A stretch of 64,000 nucleotides of DNA from NCBI RefSeq assembly GCF_018598175.1, contig NZ_JAHESE010000019.1:1-64000 (forward strand), given 5' to 3'. Position numbers and translations under genes: made by a program. This document shows positions 27,558 to 35,701 of the stretch, piece after piece. The stretch is from Dawidia cretensis. GTDB lineage: Bacteria; Bacteroidota; Bacteroidia; Cytophagales; Cyclobacteriaceae. The notes beneath the pieces were generated by a model. It did no database searches and was not told the origin of the DNA. It saw nothing but the letters and a program-made list of their open reading frames with translations. How positions within the stretch are numbered: the first letter of the stretch is position 1; every line of letters starts with the position of its first letter.

Positions 27558-28568
27558 ATGCTGAGGGCATTTTTTGTTTTATTCATCTGTAGCCTGTTCC
27601 TGACTGCTTGTACACAGCGCATGATCTGCCCTGCGTATCAAAGCGCGTTCATCTACGATAAGGACGCGTTACGCAAGCAATTCAGCTATTTTCAGGACGA
27701 TTCCACCCCCAAAGTGCTGACTGCCAGCAAGAACAAATACCTCATTGCCGAGCCTACCTCGTACCGCAAGAAGATCCGCAGCATGCAGACCGTTCCCATG
27801 AAGAATGTCTACGTGCAGGTACCCGACTCTCTGAAGGAAGGATATGACAGCCTGGGCCTAAACGGCGAAGACGGCGTTGTACCGGGAGCCGAGCTCGACC
27901 TCGCCGCCCGTTCGGTCATTGACAGCATTTACATCGAAGACGTCCCGCAAGACACCACGTCCGAAGAAGCCGAAGGCGACAGCATCTATGTCATTACCAA
28001 AGACAAGGAGCTACGGATGTTGAGATACGAATATTCCGACACTGCCCACATCGACCCGGCTACCGGTAAGATGATAAAATCGACACCGAAATATGTCGTC
28101 ACCGAAATTACCTTCAACGTGGAGCAGGACAACTATATGTGGTACCTGCGCAACTACCTTGTATTGCCGGACGTACGCCTTGCCAAGCTAGGCCAGGCGG
28201 AGACCGCGAAAGAGGAAAAAGCCGCGAAGAAGAAAGGTGGCTTCTTTAAGAATCTCTTCAAAAAGAAGCAGAAGGAACAACCTGCTGACTCTGTCGTAGC
28301 ACCCGAACCGCGCGACGACGACTTCGACTACGTCGACGAAGAAGAACAGCAGAAACAAGTAGATTCTCAACTTTCGCAACCTGAACCGGAGAAGGAGAAG
28401 AAAGGTCTGTTCAAGCGCAAGAAGAAAAAAGAACCGAAGCCTGAGACCGACGAGCCTGAGAAACCGGCGAAGAAGAAGAAAGAGAAGAAGTCGAAGAAGA
28501 AGGCTGATGAAGATCAGCCTGAAGAAACGCCTGCGGAAGAGAAAGAGGAAAGCGACGACGGATTCTAA
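27558..28568 (+). CDS. Lipoprotein with Lys/Glu-rich low-complexity tail
   Basis: The 336-residue protein has a lipobox (FLTACTQ, Cys18), so it is likely a lipoprotein. The mature start CTQRMICPAYQS shares the C-x-Q...C-P-x-Y pattern with the 41-residue lipoprotein at 37707. Residues 20-215 are a mixed globular region (ITFNVEQDNYMWYLRNYLVLPD). From about 215 to the end it is a run of Lys/Glu/Pro clusters (KKKEP, EKPAKKKKEKK) that is probably unstructured. I do not know the function; the tail could bind cell wall or acidic polymers, which is speculation. It converges on the SRAP-like gene. Confidence 0.75.
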   Translation: MLRAFFVLFICSLFLTACTQRMICPAYQSAFIYDKDALRKQFSYFQDDSTPKVLTASKNKYLIAEPTSYRKKIRSMQTVPMKNVYVQVPDSLKEGYDSLGLNGEDGVVPGAELDLAARSVIDSIYIEDVPQDTTSEEAEGDSIYVITKDKELRMLRYEYSDTAHIDPATGKMIKSTPKYVVTEITFNVEQDNYMWYLRNYLVLPDVRLAKLGQAETAKEEKAAKKKGGFFKNLFKKKQKEQPADSVVAPEPRDDDFDYVDEEEQQKQVDSQLSQPEPEKEKKGLFKRKKKKEPKPETDEPEKPAKKKKEKKSKKKADEDQPEETPAEEKEESDDGF

Positions 28569-28624
28569 CGACACGTGCCTGGTATGCCCACTCTGGCACC
28601 AATCTGAAGACAGGCGTATACCCG

Positions 28625-29323
28625 TTAATCAAACAAAGTCAAATTCCCGAACTGATCTGACGGCGGTGCTGGTATAATCAACGACGGCACGTCGGCTGCG
28701 TTATCACTAATGCGTGGTGATACCGAGTAGTGGTTCAAATATTCTGCTTCTAAAGGCTTCAACAATCCCAGTAGATCTGCCTCTGTACTTTCCTTATTGA
28801 GCCACACAGCCTCTTCCCTTGGATCTAAGATCACCGGCATACGCTCTTGCACCGAAGCTACGAGCGAATTCGCTTGCACGGTAATAACCGAGAACGTATG
28901 AAACTGATTGCCTTCCGTATCTTCATACTCGTCCCATGTACCGGCGAATGAAAACAATCCCGAGTCCCGGGGCACGAAGCGAAAGGGAATAAAGCTCTTT
29001 TTACCCGCGCGCTTCCAGCCATAAAAACCATCGGCGGGAACGATACACCGATTCTTGATGATCGACTTTTGTTGCGCGGCTTTTTCGAGGATCGTTTCCG
29101 TGCGAACGTTTACAATCTTCTCGCTAAGGGTTTTGTTTTTGGCCCATGCCGGCGAGGTACCCCAGTAGAAATTAGAAATGCCTTGTGGGGCAGTATGGGT
29201 AATGACGGGTAGCAGCTGGGTGGTGGTGGCGTTGTAGCGCGGTTTATAGAATTCAGGCACGTCCACTCCGAAACGGTCACTGAGCGTAGAGGCAGACGCA
29301 GTAATGCTATAGCGATCGATCAT
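28625..29323 (-). CDS. SRAP-domain (YedK/HMCES-like) protein lacking catalytic residues
   Basis: The 232-residue protein aligns through its length with SRAP proteins, which shield abasic sites by covalent linkage through Cys2. It has PRYNATTTQLLPVI, NVRTET, NRCIVPADGFYGWK and RMPVIL. However the start reads MIDRYS where the family has MCGRYS, so Cys2 is Ile. The catalytic Glu of PADGFYEWK is Gly. The active His before RMPVIL is Gln (SVQERMPVIL). The DNA-binding Asn and Arg in NVR are kept. I checked the codons on the reverse strand; the start is unambiguous. It may bind DNA without cross-linking. It precedes the YheT-like gene on the same strand only loosely. Confidence 0.88.
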   Translation of the reverse strand: MIDRYSITASASTLSDRFGVDVPEFYKPRYNATTTQLLPVITHTAPQGISNFYWGTSPAWAKNKTLSEKIVNVRTETILEKAAQQKSIIKNRCIVPADGFYGWKRAGKKSFIPFRFVPRDSGLFSFAGTWDEYEDTEGNQFHTFSVITVQANSLVASVQERMPVILDPREEAVWLNKESTEADLLGLLKPLEAEYLNHYSVSPRISDNAADVPSLIIPAPPSDQFGNLTLFD

Positions 29324-29350
29324 AGTGGCCGGGGGTGTTAGGTCTGCAAT

Positions 29351-30322
29351 TTACGTCAAGATAAATTGCAACGCGCGCTCTTCACTCCAATATAACCCAT
29401 TTTTATTGATTTGTGCGAAGCCCACATGGCCACCCCGCGTGATGCACTCGAAGGTGACCGATGCGTGCTTCGCGAGTCTTTCCATGGGGAAGGAGTTTTT
29501 ACCGAGGAAGGGATCGTTCACAGCATTGACGATTAACGTGGGCACGTGTATGCCATCCAGAAAATGGATTGAGCTGTTGCGCTCGTAATAATCCAATGCA
29601 CTGGCAAAGCCGTGCAGCGGGGCGGTATAATATTCGTCAAACTCAAGAATGGTACGAATGTTCTCCAGGCGGCTCGTGTCGAGTCCTTGCATTTGTGTAG
29701 CCTTTCGGGTGATCTTCGATTTCAGGCTCTTCAAAAAACGCCGTGCGTAGATCCAGTTTTCGCGCCTGGAAATTTCCAGGCAGGCATCGTACAGGTCGAG
29801 CGGTACGGAGAACACCGCGGCGCGGTGAACGGCCGGCGGCAGCGCGCTCTCACCCAGGTATTTCAACGTAAGGTTGCCCCCGAGGCTAAAGCCGACCAGG
29901 TCGATTTGAGTATAGCCTTGCTGGATGGCGTGCTGTACGACGAGGTCCAGGTCTTCCGTCGCGCCGCTGTGGTAAAAGCGCAGCAGGCGGTTCATGTCCA
30001 GCCCACAGCCGCGGAAATTCCAGGCCAGCACGTCGAAGCCTTGCAGAAGGAAGGCTTTGGCCATGCCCTTGATATACGGACGTTGTGAGTCACCTTCCAG
30101 GCCGTGCGAGAGGATGAGCAAAGGCCGCATGCCGACATCGCCGGTCCCCCCGATCTGTCGGGATCGGGAGAGCCAGTCCAGGTCGAGAAAGTCGCCGTCG
30201 GGCGTTTCGATGCGCTCGCGGGTGTAGGGAGGAAGCTCTACCGAGCGCATCAGCGCCGGGAAGATGGTTTCCAGGTGGCGGTTAAAGAGAAAGAACGGAG
30301 GGTCGTAGGGAACAAGGGGCAT
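29351..30322 (-). CDS. YheT/EMB8-type alpha/beta hydrolase
   Basis: The 323-residue protein has the YheT layout: an N-terminal segment (FNRHLETIFPALMR), the oxyanion region ILSHGLEGDSQ, then NFRGCG, and the nucleophile elbow GFSLGGN (about 140). An Asp near VNAVNDPFL and a His in TRGGHVGF complete the triad. Relatives are esterase-like with unknown natural substrates. It starts 11 bases after the DinB-fold gene and is read in the same direction, so it probably belongs to the terC-dinB-yheT unit. Confidence 0.9.
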   Translation of the reverse strand: MPLVPYDPPFFLFNRHLETIFPALMRSVELPPYTRERIETPDGDFLDLDWLSRSRQIGGTGDVGMRPLLILSHGLEGDSQRPYIKGMAKAFLLQGFDVLAWNFRGCGLDMNRLLRFYHSGATEDLDLVVQHAIQQGYTQIDLVGFSLGGNLTLKYLGESALPPAVHRAAVFSVPLDLYDACLEISRRENWIYARRFLKSLKSKITRKATQMQGLDTSRLENIRTILEFDEYYTAPLHGFASALDYYERNSSIHFLDGIHVPTLIVNAVNDPFLGKNSFPMERLAKHASVTFECITRGGHVGFAQINKNGLYWSEERALQFILT

Positions 30323-30333
30323 AACACCGGGTG

Positions 30334-30861
30334 CTACGATAAGGCGGCCACAATCTTAAGGTGCCCGGCGTGGTGTTCACCGTGCCATGCATAGCTGGCG
30401 ATCAACTGATCGAGGCGAATGTGCTTCCCGGAGTCCGGATGGAAGAACGAACGTTGCAGCTCCGGCTCGCGTAGCGAACGCAGCAAGGGCACCCACTTGG
30501 CGTGCAGGCTTTTCAGCAGGGCTACCGCGAGGGCGGGGTCGGCAACAATCTCACCGGTTTGGGCCCAGGCAACTTCATCGTACGCCTTGATGGTAGGGGT
30601 ATCTTCTGTGAGGGTCCACTTGGTACGGATGTAGGCGTTCAGGTGGCTGTCGGGAATGTGGTGTAACACCTGGCGGGCAGTCCATCCACCGGGGCGATAC
30701 GGCGTTTCTAACTGACGCGGGGAAAGACCTTTGAAAAGCTTTTCGATCTCCGCAGGCACAGCCTCGATGCGATCGATCAGCGTGGTAATTTCAGTCGCGG
30801 TATACGAGGCTTTGCCTTCGTGGCGGCCAATGGGATAGCGTAAGGCAGCGTCGTTACTCAT
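30334..30861 (-). CDS. DinB/YfiT-fold protein (bacillithiol-transferase-like)
   Basis: The 175-residue four-helix protein shows the three metal His of the DinB superfamily: one in VLHHIPDSH (about 62-70) and two in HGEHHAGHL near the end. The start YPIGRHEG and GGWTARQVLHHI match the YfiT/BstA subgroup. Members of the fold bind Zn or Ni and transfer thiols to electrophiles; the substrate here is unknown. It overlaps the upstream terC by eight bases. Confidence 0.88.
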   Translation of the reverse strand: MSNDAALRYPIGRHEGKASYTATEITTLIDRIEAVPAEIEKLFKGLSPRQLETPYRPGGWTARQVLHHIPDSHLNAYIRTKWTLTEDTPTIKAYDEVAWAQTGEIVADPALAVALLKSLHAKWVPLLRSLREPELQRSFFHPDSGKHIRLDQLIASYAWHGEHHAGHLKIVAALS

Positions 30862-31606
30862 GAAACTCTTCTTTGACTTTCTTGCGTTTGCCGCGCGCGC
30901 GAATGTTAATCATCTCGATCCCCATGGAGAACACCACCGCGAAGTATATATATCCTTTCGGAATATCTTTACCCAGCCCTTCGAGGAAGATCATAAAACC
31001 GATCAGGATCAGGAAGCCCAGGGCCAGCACCTCCATCGACGGGTGACGGTTGATGAACTCGCTGATTCTGCCCGAGAAGATCATCATGATACCGATCGAT
31101 AGCACGACAGCAATGATCATGATGATAATTTCATTGGTCAAACCGACAGCCGTCAGGATGGAGTCAAACGAAAAGATGATATCCAATAATACGATCTGTA
31201 CAATAACATTTGATATGTTCACTTTCTTCTGACCGCTTTCCGCGCTGAGCTCATCCTCACCTTCCATCTCGTGGTTGATCTCGCGCGTACTCTTTGCAAT
31301 GAGGAACATACCACCAAAGATGAGAATGAGGTCACGACCGCTGATGGCACCGTCTTCGGCCATCCAGTGCGGTACTTCAAACAGGGGGCGGGTAAATTTC
31401 ATCACCCAGGTGATGGTCAGCAGCAGTAAGACACGTACACCCATGGCCAGCATCAGGCCAATATTGCGGGTACGGGCCCGGTACTCGGCAGGTAAGCGGT
31501 TTGAAACAATGGAAATGAAAATGATGTTGTCAATCCCAAGAACAATCTCAAAAAACGTTAGCGTTAACAAGGCAAGCCAGGTTTCCGCGTGAAGGAATAT
31601 TTCCAT
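30854..31606 (-). CDS. TerC-family integral membrane protein
   Basis: The 250-residue protein has about seven hydrophobic helices and TerC motifs: FFEIVLGIDNIIFISI at the start with the conserved Asp, and VQIVLLDIIFSFDSILTAVG in the second half. A Lys-rich C-terminus (RGKRKKVKEEF) ends it. TerC proteins are linked to metal (manganese) efflux and tellurite resistance. It heads the leftward unit terC-DinB-YheT, with a 218-base gap upstream that holds the terminator of the ald gene. Confidence 0.92.
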   Translation of the reverse strand: MEIFLHAETWLALLTLTFFEIVLGIDNIIFISIVSNRLPAEYRARTRNIGLMLAMGVRVLLLLTITWVMKFTRPLFEVPHWMAEDGAISGRDLILIFGGMFLIAKSTREINHEMEGEDELSAESGQKKVNISNVIVQIVLLDIIFSFDSILTAVGLTNEIIIMIIAVVLSIGIMMIFSGRISEFINRHPSMEVLALGFLILIGFMIFLEGLGKDIPKGYIYFAVVFSMGIEMINIRARGKRKKVKEEFHE

Positions 31607-31726
31607 GCCGAGGGGTTATCCAGATTTATTTAAGCGTTAAAAATAGGATATGTAACGCGATCCTCCAAAGGCGGGTTACGTGGAATTTGTACCGGAACCT
31701 AACGTCGTAAGGGGAGGGAATAGACC

Positions 31727-31758
31727 AAAAAAGGCCTTCCTGATAGTAGGAAGGCCCT
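31727..31758 (-). terminator. Rho-independent terminator of ald
   Basis: The 9-bp stem GGCCTTCCT (31733-31741) / AGGAAGGCC (31748-31756) has a short loop. An A-run (31727-31732) reads as a U-run on the minus strand. It lies about 65 bases after the ald stop. Confidence 0.85.
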
Positions 31759-31824
31759 TGTTATGGAAGACCTGTTTGTTTTAGGTGTAAGAATTACCTT
31801 ACGTCAGGCCTGTTTAATTTACAA

Positions 31825-32940
31825 TTAGGCTAAATAGTTGCTTACGTCGGTATAAGGCAAATTAAAAGCATCGGCTACAGCCTTATACACCACTTGCCCT
31901 TGAATGACGTTCAAGCCCAGGCGCAGCTCCTGGCTTTCCTGGCACGCCTTCTTCCAGCCCTGATTTGCCAACCGGATGGCATACGGCAGGGTAGCATTGG
32001 TCAGCGCCAGCGTAGAGGTATAGGGCACCGCGCCCGGCATGTTGGCCACGCAATAGTGCACGACCTCGTCGATGATAAAGGTTGGGTCTTCGTGTGTTGT
32101 CGGACGGCACGTTTCAATACAGCCGCCCTGGTCCACCGCTACGTCTACCAGCACCGTGCCGGGACGCATCGTCTTTAGCATGTCGCGGGTGATGAGTTTG
32201 GGCGCTTTTGCACCGGGCACCAGTACACCCCCAATGATAAGGTCAGAGTCTTTTACTTCCTCACGGATGGTATAGTCGTTTGACACGAGTGTGTGTACGT
32301 TCTTGGGCATGACGTCGTCCAGGTAGCGCAGACGGGTCAGGTTGAGGTCTACGATCGTTACATCGGCACCCATACCGGCTGCAATCTTCGCAGCGTTGGT
32401 ACCGACTACACCACCGCCTAATACCAGTACTTTAGCAGGCTTTACGCCCGGCACGCCGCCGAGGAGAATACCACGGCCTTTAAGCGGCTTCTCGAGGTAT
32501 TTAGCACCTTCCTGAATAGACATTCTACCGGCTACTTCCGACATCGGCACCAGCAACGGCAGGCTGCCATCGGCGCGTTCTACCGTTTCGTATGCGAGAC
32601 AGATGGCGCCACTTTCGAGCATGGCTTTGGCCAGCGGCTCATACGATGCAAAGTGGAAGTAGGTGAAAACCAGTTGATCTTTGCGGATTAATTTATACTC
32701 TTGTTCGACGGGCTCCTTTACCTTCATGATCATTTCGGCTTTTGCGAAGACGTCGGCTGCGGTGGGCAACAACGTGGCACCGGCCTTTTGATACTCGTCA
32801 TCCTGAAAACCGCTGCCGGAACCTGCTGTCGTTTGGACATATACGGTATGGCCGCGTTTTACCAGTTCCTGTGTGCCTGCCGGAGTCAGCGCGACACGGT
32901 TCTCATTGTTCTTGATTTCTTTCGGTACGCCAATGATCAT
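31825..32940 (-). CDS. ald: Alanine dehydrogenase
   Basis: The start is set at the ATG at 32940, giving the family-typical MIIGVPKEIKNNENRVALTP; the longer open frame upstream runs into the promoter. The 371 residues match alanine dehydrogenase length. Visible are the substrate Lys in MIMKVKEP, the catalytic His in FTYFHFAS, the NAD motif VLVLGGGVVGTNAA (about 170-183), and the end region with PALTN-like ALTNATLPYA. It interconverts L-alanine with pyruvate and ammonia using NAD. It is a single-gene unit, divergent from the E1 gene. Confidence 0.94.
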   Translation of the reverse strand: MIIGVPKEIKNNENRVALTPAGTQELVKRGHTVYVQTTAGSGSGFQDDEYQKAGATLLPTAADVFAKAEMIMKVKEPVEQEYKLIRKDQLVFTYFHFASYEPLAKAMLESGAICLAYETVERADGSLPLLVPMSEVAGRMSIQEGAKYLEKPLKGRGILLGGVPGVKPAKVLVLGGGVVGTNAAKIAAGMGADVTIVDLNLTRLRYLDDVMPKNVHTLVSNDYTIREEVKDSDLIIGGVLVPGAKAPKLITRDMLKTMRPGTVLVDVAVDQGGCIETCRPTTHEDPTFIIDEVVHYCVANMPGAVPYTSTLALTNATLPYAIRLANQGWKKACQESQELRLGLNVIQGQVVYKAVADAFNLPYTDVSNYLA

Positions 32941-32966
32941 GCTTGGATATGGTTTAGAATTTCGTG

Positions 32967-32974
32967 CAAATATA
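32967..32974 (-). promoter_or_regulatory. -7 box of ald (CAAATATA on the + strand)
   Basis: The reverse complement is TATATTTG, an exact TAnnTTTG match, 26 bases before the ald ATG. The nearest CAAA (32990) is at a spacing of 15, shorter than usual. Confidence 0.5.
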
Positions 32975-33150
32975 GCAGCCACCTGCTCACAAATCGGGAG
33001 TTGGTAAAAGATGATTTTTAATCGGAATAATTGCCTGTTAATGTTCCTTTCATTCGAGAAAAATGTTGGAGAAGAACTATTCTCGAAATAAAATTTGTAT
33101 TCGTGCCATCGAAAAAAAGCAGTTGCGAAGGACCCCGTCGGTCAAACGCT

Positions 33151-33180
33151 TTTGAAACGTAAAACTATTGTCTATTTTTG
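33151..33180 (+). promoter_or_regulatory. Bacteroidota promoter of the E1 gene (TTTG-N18-TATTTTTG)
   Basis: TTTG at 33151-33154, an 18-base spacer and TATTTTTG at 33173-33180 match both elements of the housekeeping promoter of the phylum. The TTG start codon at 33212 lies 31 bases on. Confidence 0.75.
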
Positions 33181-33211
33181 ATCTGAACACAAGCACTAAA
33201 ATCCGGAAATC

Positions 33212-35623
33212 TTGAGCGCGATTAAAGAAGCAAAGACCCGATTCACACAGGCGAGAGTGAAAGAGATCCTTTCCGACTATCGCCTGGCGTTGGAAAGCCG
33301 CGAGGCCAGCATACTCGGCCGCAAGGAAGTCTTTATGGGGAAGGCCAAGTTCGGTATCTTCGGCGATGGCAAAGAGCTCGCCCAAATTGCGATGGCAAAG
33401 GTGTTTCGCAATGGCGACTTCCGTTCGGGCTATTACCGTGATCAGACCTTTATGTTTGCCATCGGTGAGCTTACCATACAGCAATTTTTTGCACAATTAT
33501 ATGCTCATACCGACATCGTGGCAGATCCTTCCACAGCAGGTCGTTTGATGACGGGCCACTTCGGCACCCGCACGCTCGACGAGCACGGTCGGTTCCGAAA
33601 GCTGACGGATATAAAAAACAGCAGCGCCGATATATCGCCCACCGGCGGGCAGATGCCGCGCCTGCTGGGCCTGGCATATGCCTCTAAATTATACCGCAAC
33701 AATCCCGACCTGCAACGCTATACCGACTTCTCCGTTAACGGCAACGAGATCGCGTTTGGCACAATTGGGAATGCCTCGACATCCGAAGGCATGTTCTTCG
33801 AAGCCATCAACGCTGCGGGTGTATTGCAGGTGCCCATGCTAACCTCTATCTGGGACGACGGCTATGGCATCTCCGTACCGCAAGAGTATCATACTACCAA
33901 AGGTAGCATCTCGAAAATGCTTGCCGGTCTGCAGCGCACCGAAACCGAAAACGGTTTTGAGATCATTACCGTCAACGGCTGGGATTACTCCGCGCTGATG
34001 GAGGCCTACCAGCGTGCCGAGACGATCTGCCGCGAGCAACATATACCGGTATTGCTGCACGTCGAAGAGCTGACACAACCCCAGGGGCACTCGACGTCGG
34101 GTTCGCACGAGCGCTATAAATCCAAAGAGCGCCTGGCGTGGGAGGTCGAGCATGATTGCGTTAAAAAAATGCGTGAGTGGCTCGTCCAGGAAGTCATGAT
34201 CCTACCGGAAGAGCTCGACGATATCGAGAAGGAAGCGAAACAAACCGCACGCCAGGCGAAAGAACGCGCGTGGAAAGCCTTCACAGAAGATGTAAAACGC
34301 GACCAGCTCCAGGTAACGACGATTCTCGAACAAGCCGAAGGCATGAGCCGCAACAGCGAGGAGATAGCCCTGCTGCGCAACGAGTTGACGACGACTATCA
34401 ACGCTACGCGGCTCGAGACCATGCGTGCCGCGAAAAGAGCATTACGCTTATTTCGCGAAGAAAGCCACGATGCCAAGACCGCGCTCATCGCGTGGTTGAC
34501 CGCGGCCGAAGACGACAACCACAGCCGCTATAGCTCACATTTGTATAGCGAGTCCGATGAGTCGGCGCTGAAACAAGAGATCATTCCGGCCAAGTATACC
34601 GAGCATTCGTCCATCGTAGACGGACGCGAAGTACTGCAGGCATGCTTTGACGCCGCCCTTTCGCGCGACCCGCGCGTGCTGGCCTTTGGCGAAGACGTAG
34701 GCAAGATTGGCGACGTAAACCAGGGCTTTGCCGGCCTGCAAGCCAAACATGGCGAGCTGCGCGTGACCGATACCGGCATTCGCGAATGCACCATCATCGG
34801 CCAGGGCATCGGCGCCGCCCTGCGCGGCCTGCGCCCCATTGCCGAAATACAATACCTCGATTATTTTATCTACGCCTTGCCGACACTGTCAGACGACCTG
34901 GCGAGCTTGCAATACCGCACCAAGGGTGGACAAAAAGCTCCGCTCATTATCCGCACCCGTGGCCACCGCCTGGAAGGCGTATGGCACGCCGGATCGCAGA
35001 TTGGCATGTTGCTGCATAGCTTGCGCGGTATATATATCATCACCCCCCGTAACATGACGCAGGCGGCCGGTTTTTATAATACCATGTTAAAGGCAGACGA
35101 CCCGGCGGTGATTATCGAATGCCTCAACGGCTATCGCCTCAAAGAGCGTATTCCCGATAACGTCGGCGAGTTCACGATACCCCTGGGTGTACCCGAAGTA
35201 CTCCGCGAGGGTACCGACGTGACCATCGTTACTTACGGATCGATGTGTCGCGTAGTGATGGAAGCCGCGGAAGCATTAGAGCAAGCCAACATCTCGTGCG
35301 AGGTGATCGACGCTCAAACACTGTTGCCGTTTGACGTGACCCACCGCATTGCCGACTCGGTCAGGAAAACCAACCGCGTTGTCTTCGCGGACGAGGATGT
35401 ACCGGGTGGCGCGAGCTCGTTTATGATGCAGCAGGTGCTCGAGGTACAGAACGCTTATCGTTACCTCGATGCGAAACCGGTGACAATTACCGCGCGCGAG
35501 CATCGCCCGGCCTACGCATCAGACGGCGATTATTTTACAAAGCCTAATCCGGAGAGTGTGTTTGAAGTCGTGTATGAAATGATGCACGAAGCAGACGCCG
35601 ATAGATTCCCGTCATTATATTGA
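33212..35623 (+). CDS. Fused E1 (alpha plus beta) of a 2-oxoacid dehydrogenase
   Basis: The 803-residue protein joins an E1-alpha-like half (about 1-400) and an E1-beta-like half (about 450-803). The start is a TTG, giving MSAIKEAKTRF; no ATG fits, and a good promoter lies upstream. In the alpha half the thiamine diphosphate motif reads GNASTSEG with WDDGYGIS, where classical E1 has GDG and NN. In the beta half RDPRVLAFGEDVGKIG, TRGHRLEG and VVFADEDVPGG are conserved. It should decarboxylate a branched-chain or related 2-oxoacid; E2 and E3 are not in the window. A terminator follows at once. Confidence 0.9.
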   Translation: MSAIKEAKTRFTQARVKEILSDYRLALESREASILGRKEVFMGKAKFGIFGDGKELAQIAMAKVFRNGDFRSGYYRDQTFMFAIGELTIQQFFAQLYAHTDIVADPSTAGRLMTGHFGTRTLDEHGRFRKLTDIKNSSADISPTGGQMPRLLGLAYASKLYRNNPDLQRYTDFSVNGNEIAFGTIGNASTSEGMFFEAINAAGVLQVPMLTSIWDDGYGISVPQEYHTTKGSISKMLAGLQRTETENGFEIITVNGWDYSALMEAYQRAETICREQHIPVLLHVEELTQPQGHSTSGSHERYKSKERLAWEVEHDCVKKMREWLVQEVMILPEELDDIEKEAKQTARQAKERAWKAFTEDVKRDQLQVTTILEQAEGMSRNSEEIALLRNELTTTINATRLETMRAAKRALRLFREESHDAKTALIAWLTAAEDDNHSRYSSHLYSESDESALKQEIIPAKYTEHSSIVDGREVLQACFDAALSRDPRVLAFGEDVGKIGDVNQGFAGLQAKHGELRVTDTGIRECTIIGQGIGAALRGLRPIAEIQYLDYFIYALPTLSDDLASLQYRTKGGQKAPLIIRTRGHRLEGVWHAGSQIGMLLHSLRGIYIITPRNMTQAAGFYNTMLKADDPAVIIECLNGYRLKERIPDNVGEFTIPLGVPEVLREGTDVTIVTYGSMCRVVMEAAEALEQANISCEVIDAQTLLPFDVTHRIADSVRKTNRVVFADEDVPGGASSFMMQQVLEVQNAYRYLDAKPVTITAREHRPAYASDGDYFTKPNPESVFEVVYEMMHEADADRFPSLY

Positions 35624-35659
35624 TAAAAAAATAAGCCGGTTTAACCGGCTTATTTTTTA
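35624..35659. terminator. Bidirectional terminator
   Basis: A 16-bp stem (AAAAAATAAGCCGGTT / AACCGGCTTATTTTTT) spans 35625-35658 with almost no loop. Flanking A- and T-runs let it serve the E1 gene and the convergent lipoprotein gene. Confidence 0.92.
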
Positions 35660-35701
35660 TATACCATGTACCAGTCATAGCGATACGCTGAGCAGTTATC
35701 G

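Noticed and set aside
33212-35623. The E1 alpha/beta fusion as a possible assembly or frameshift artefact
   Set aside because: The frame is continuous over both halves with a linker, and fused E1 proteins of this length are known in Bacteroidota.
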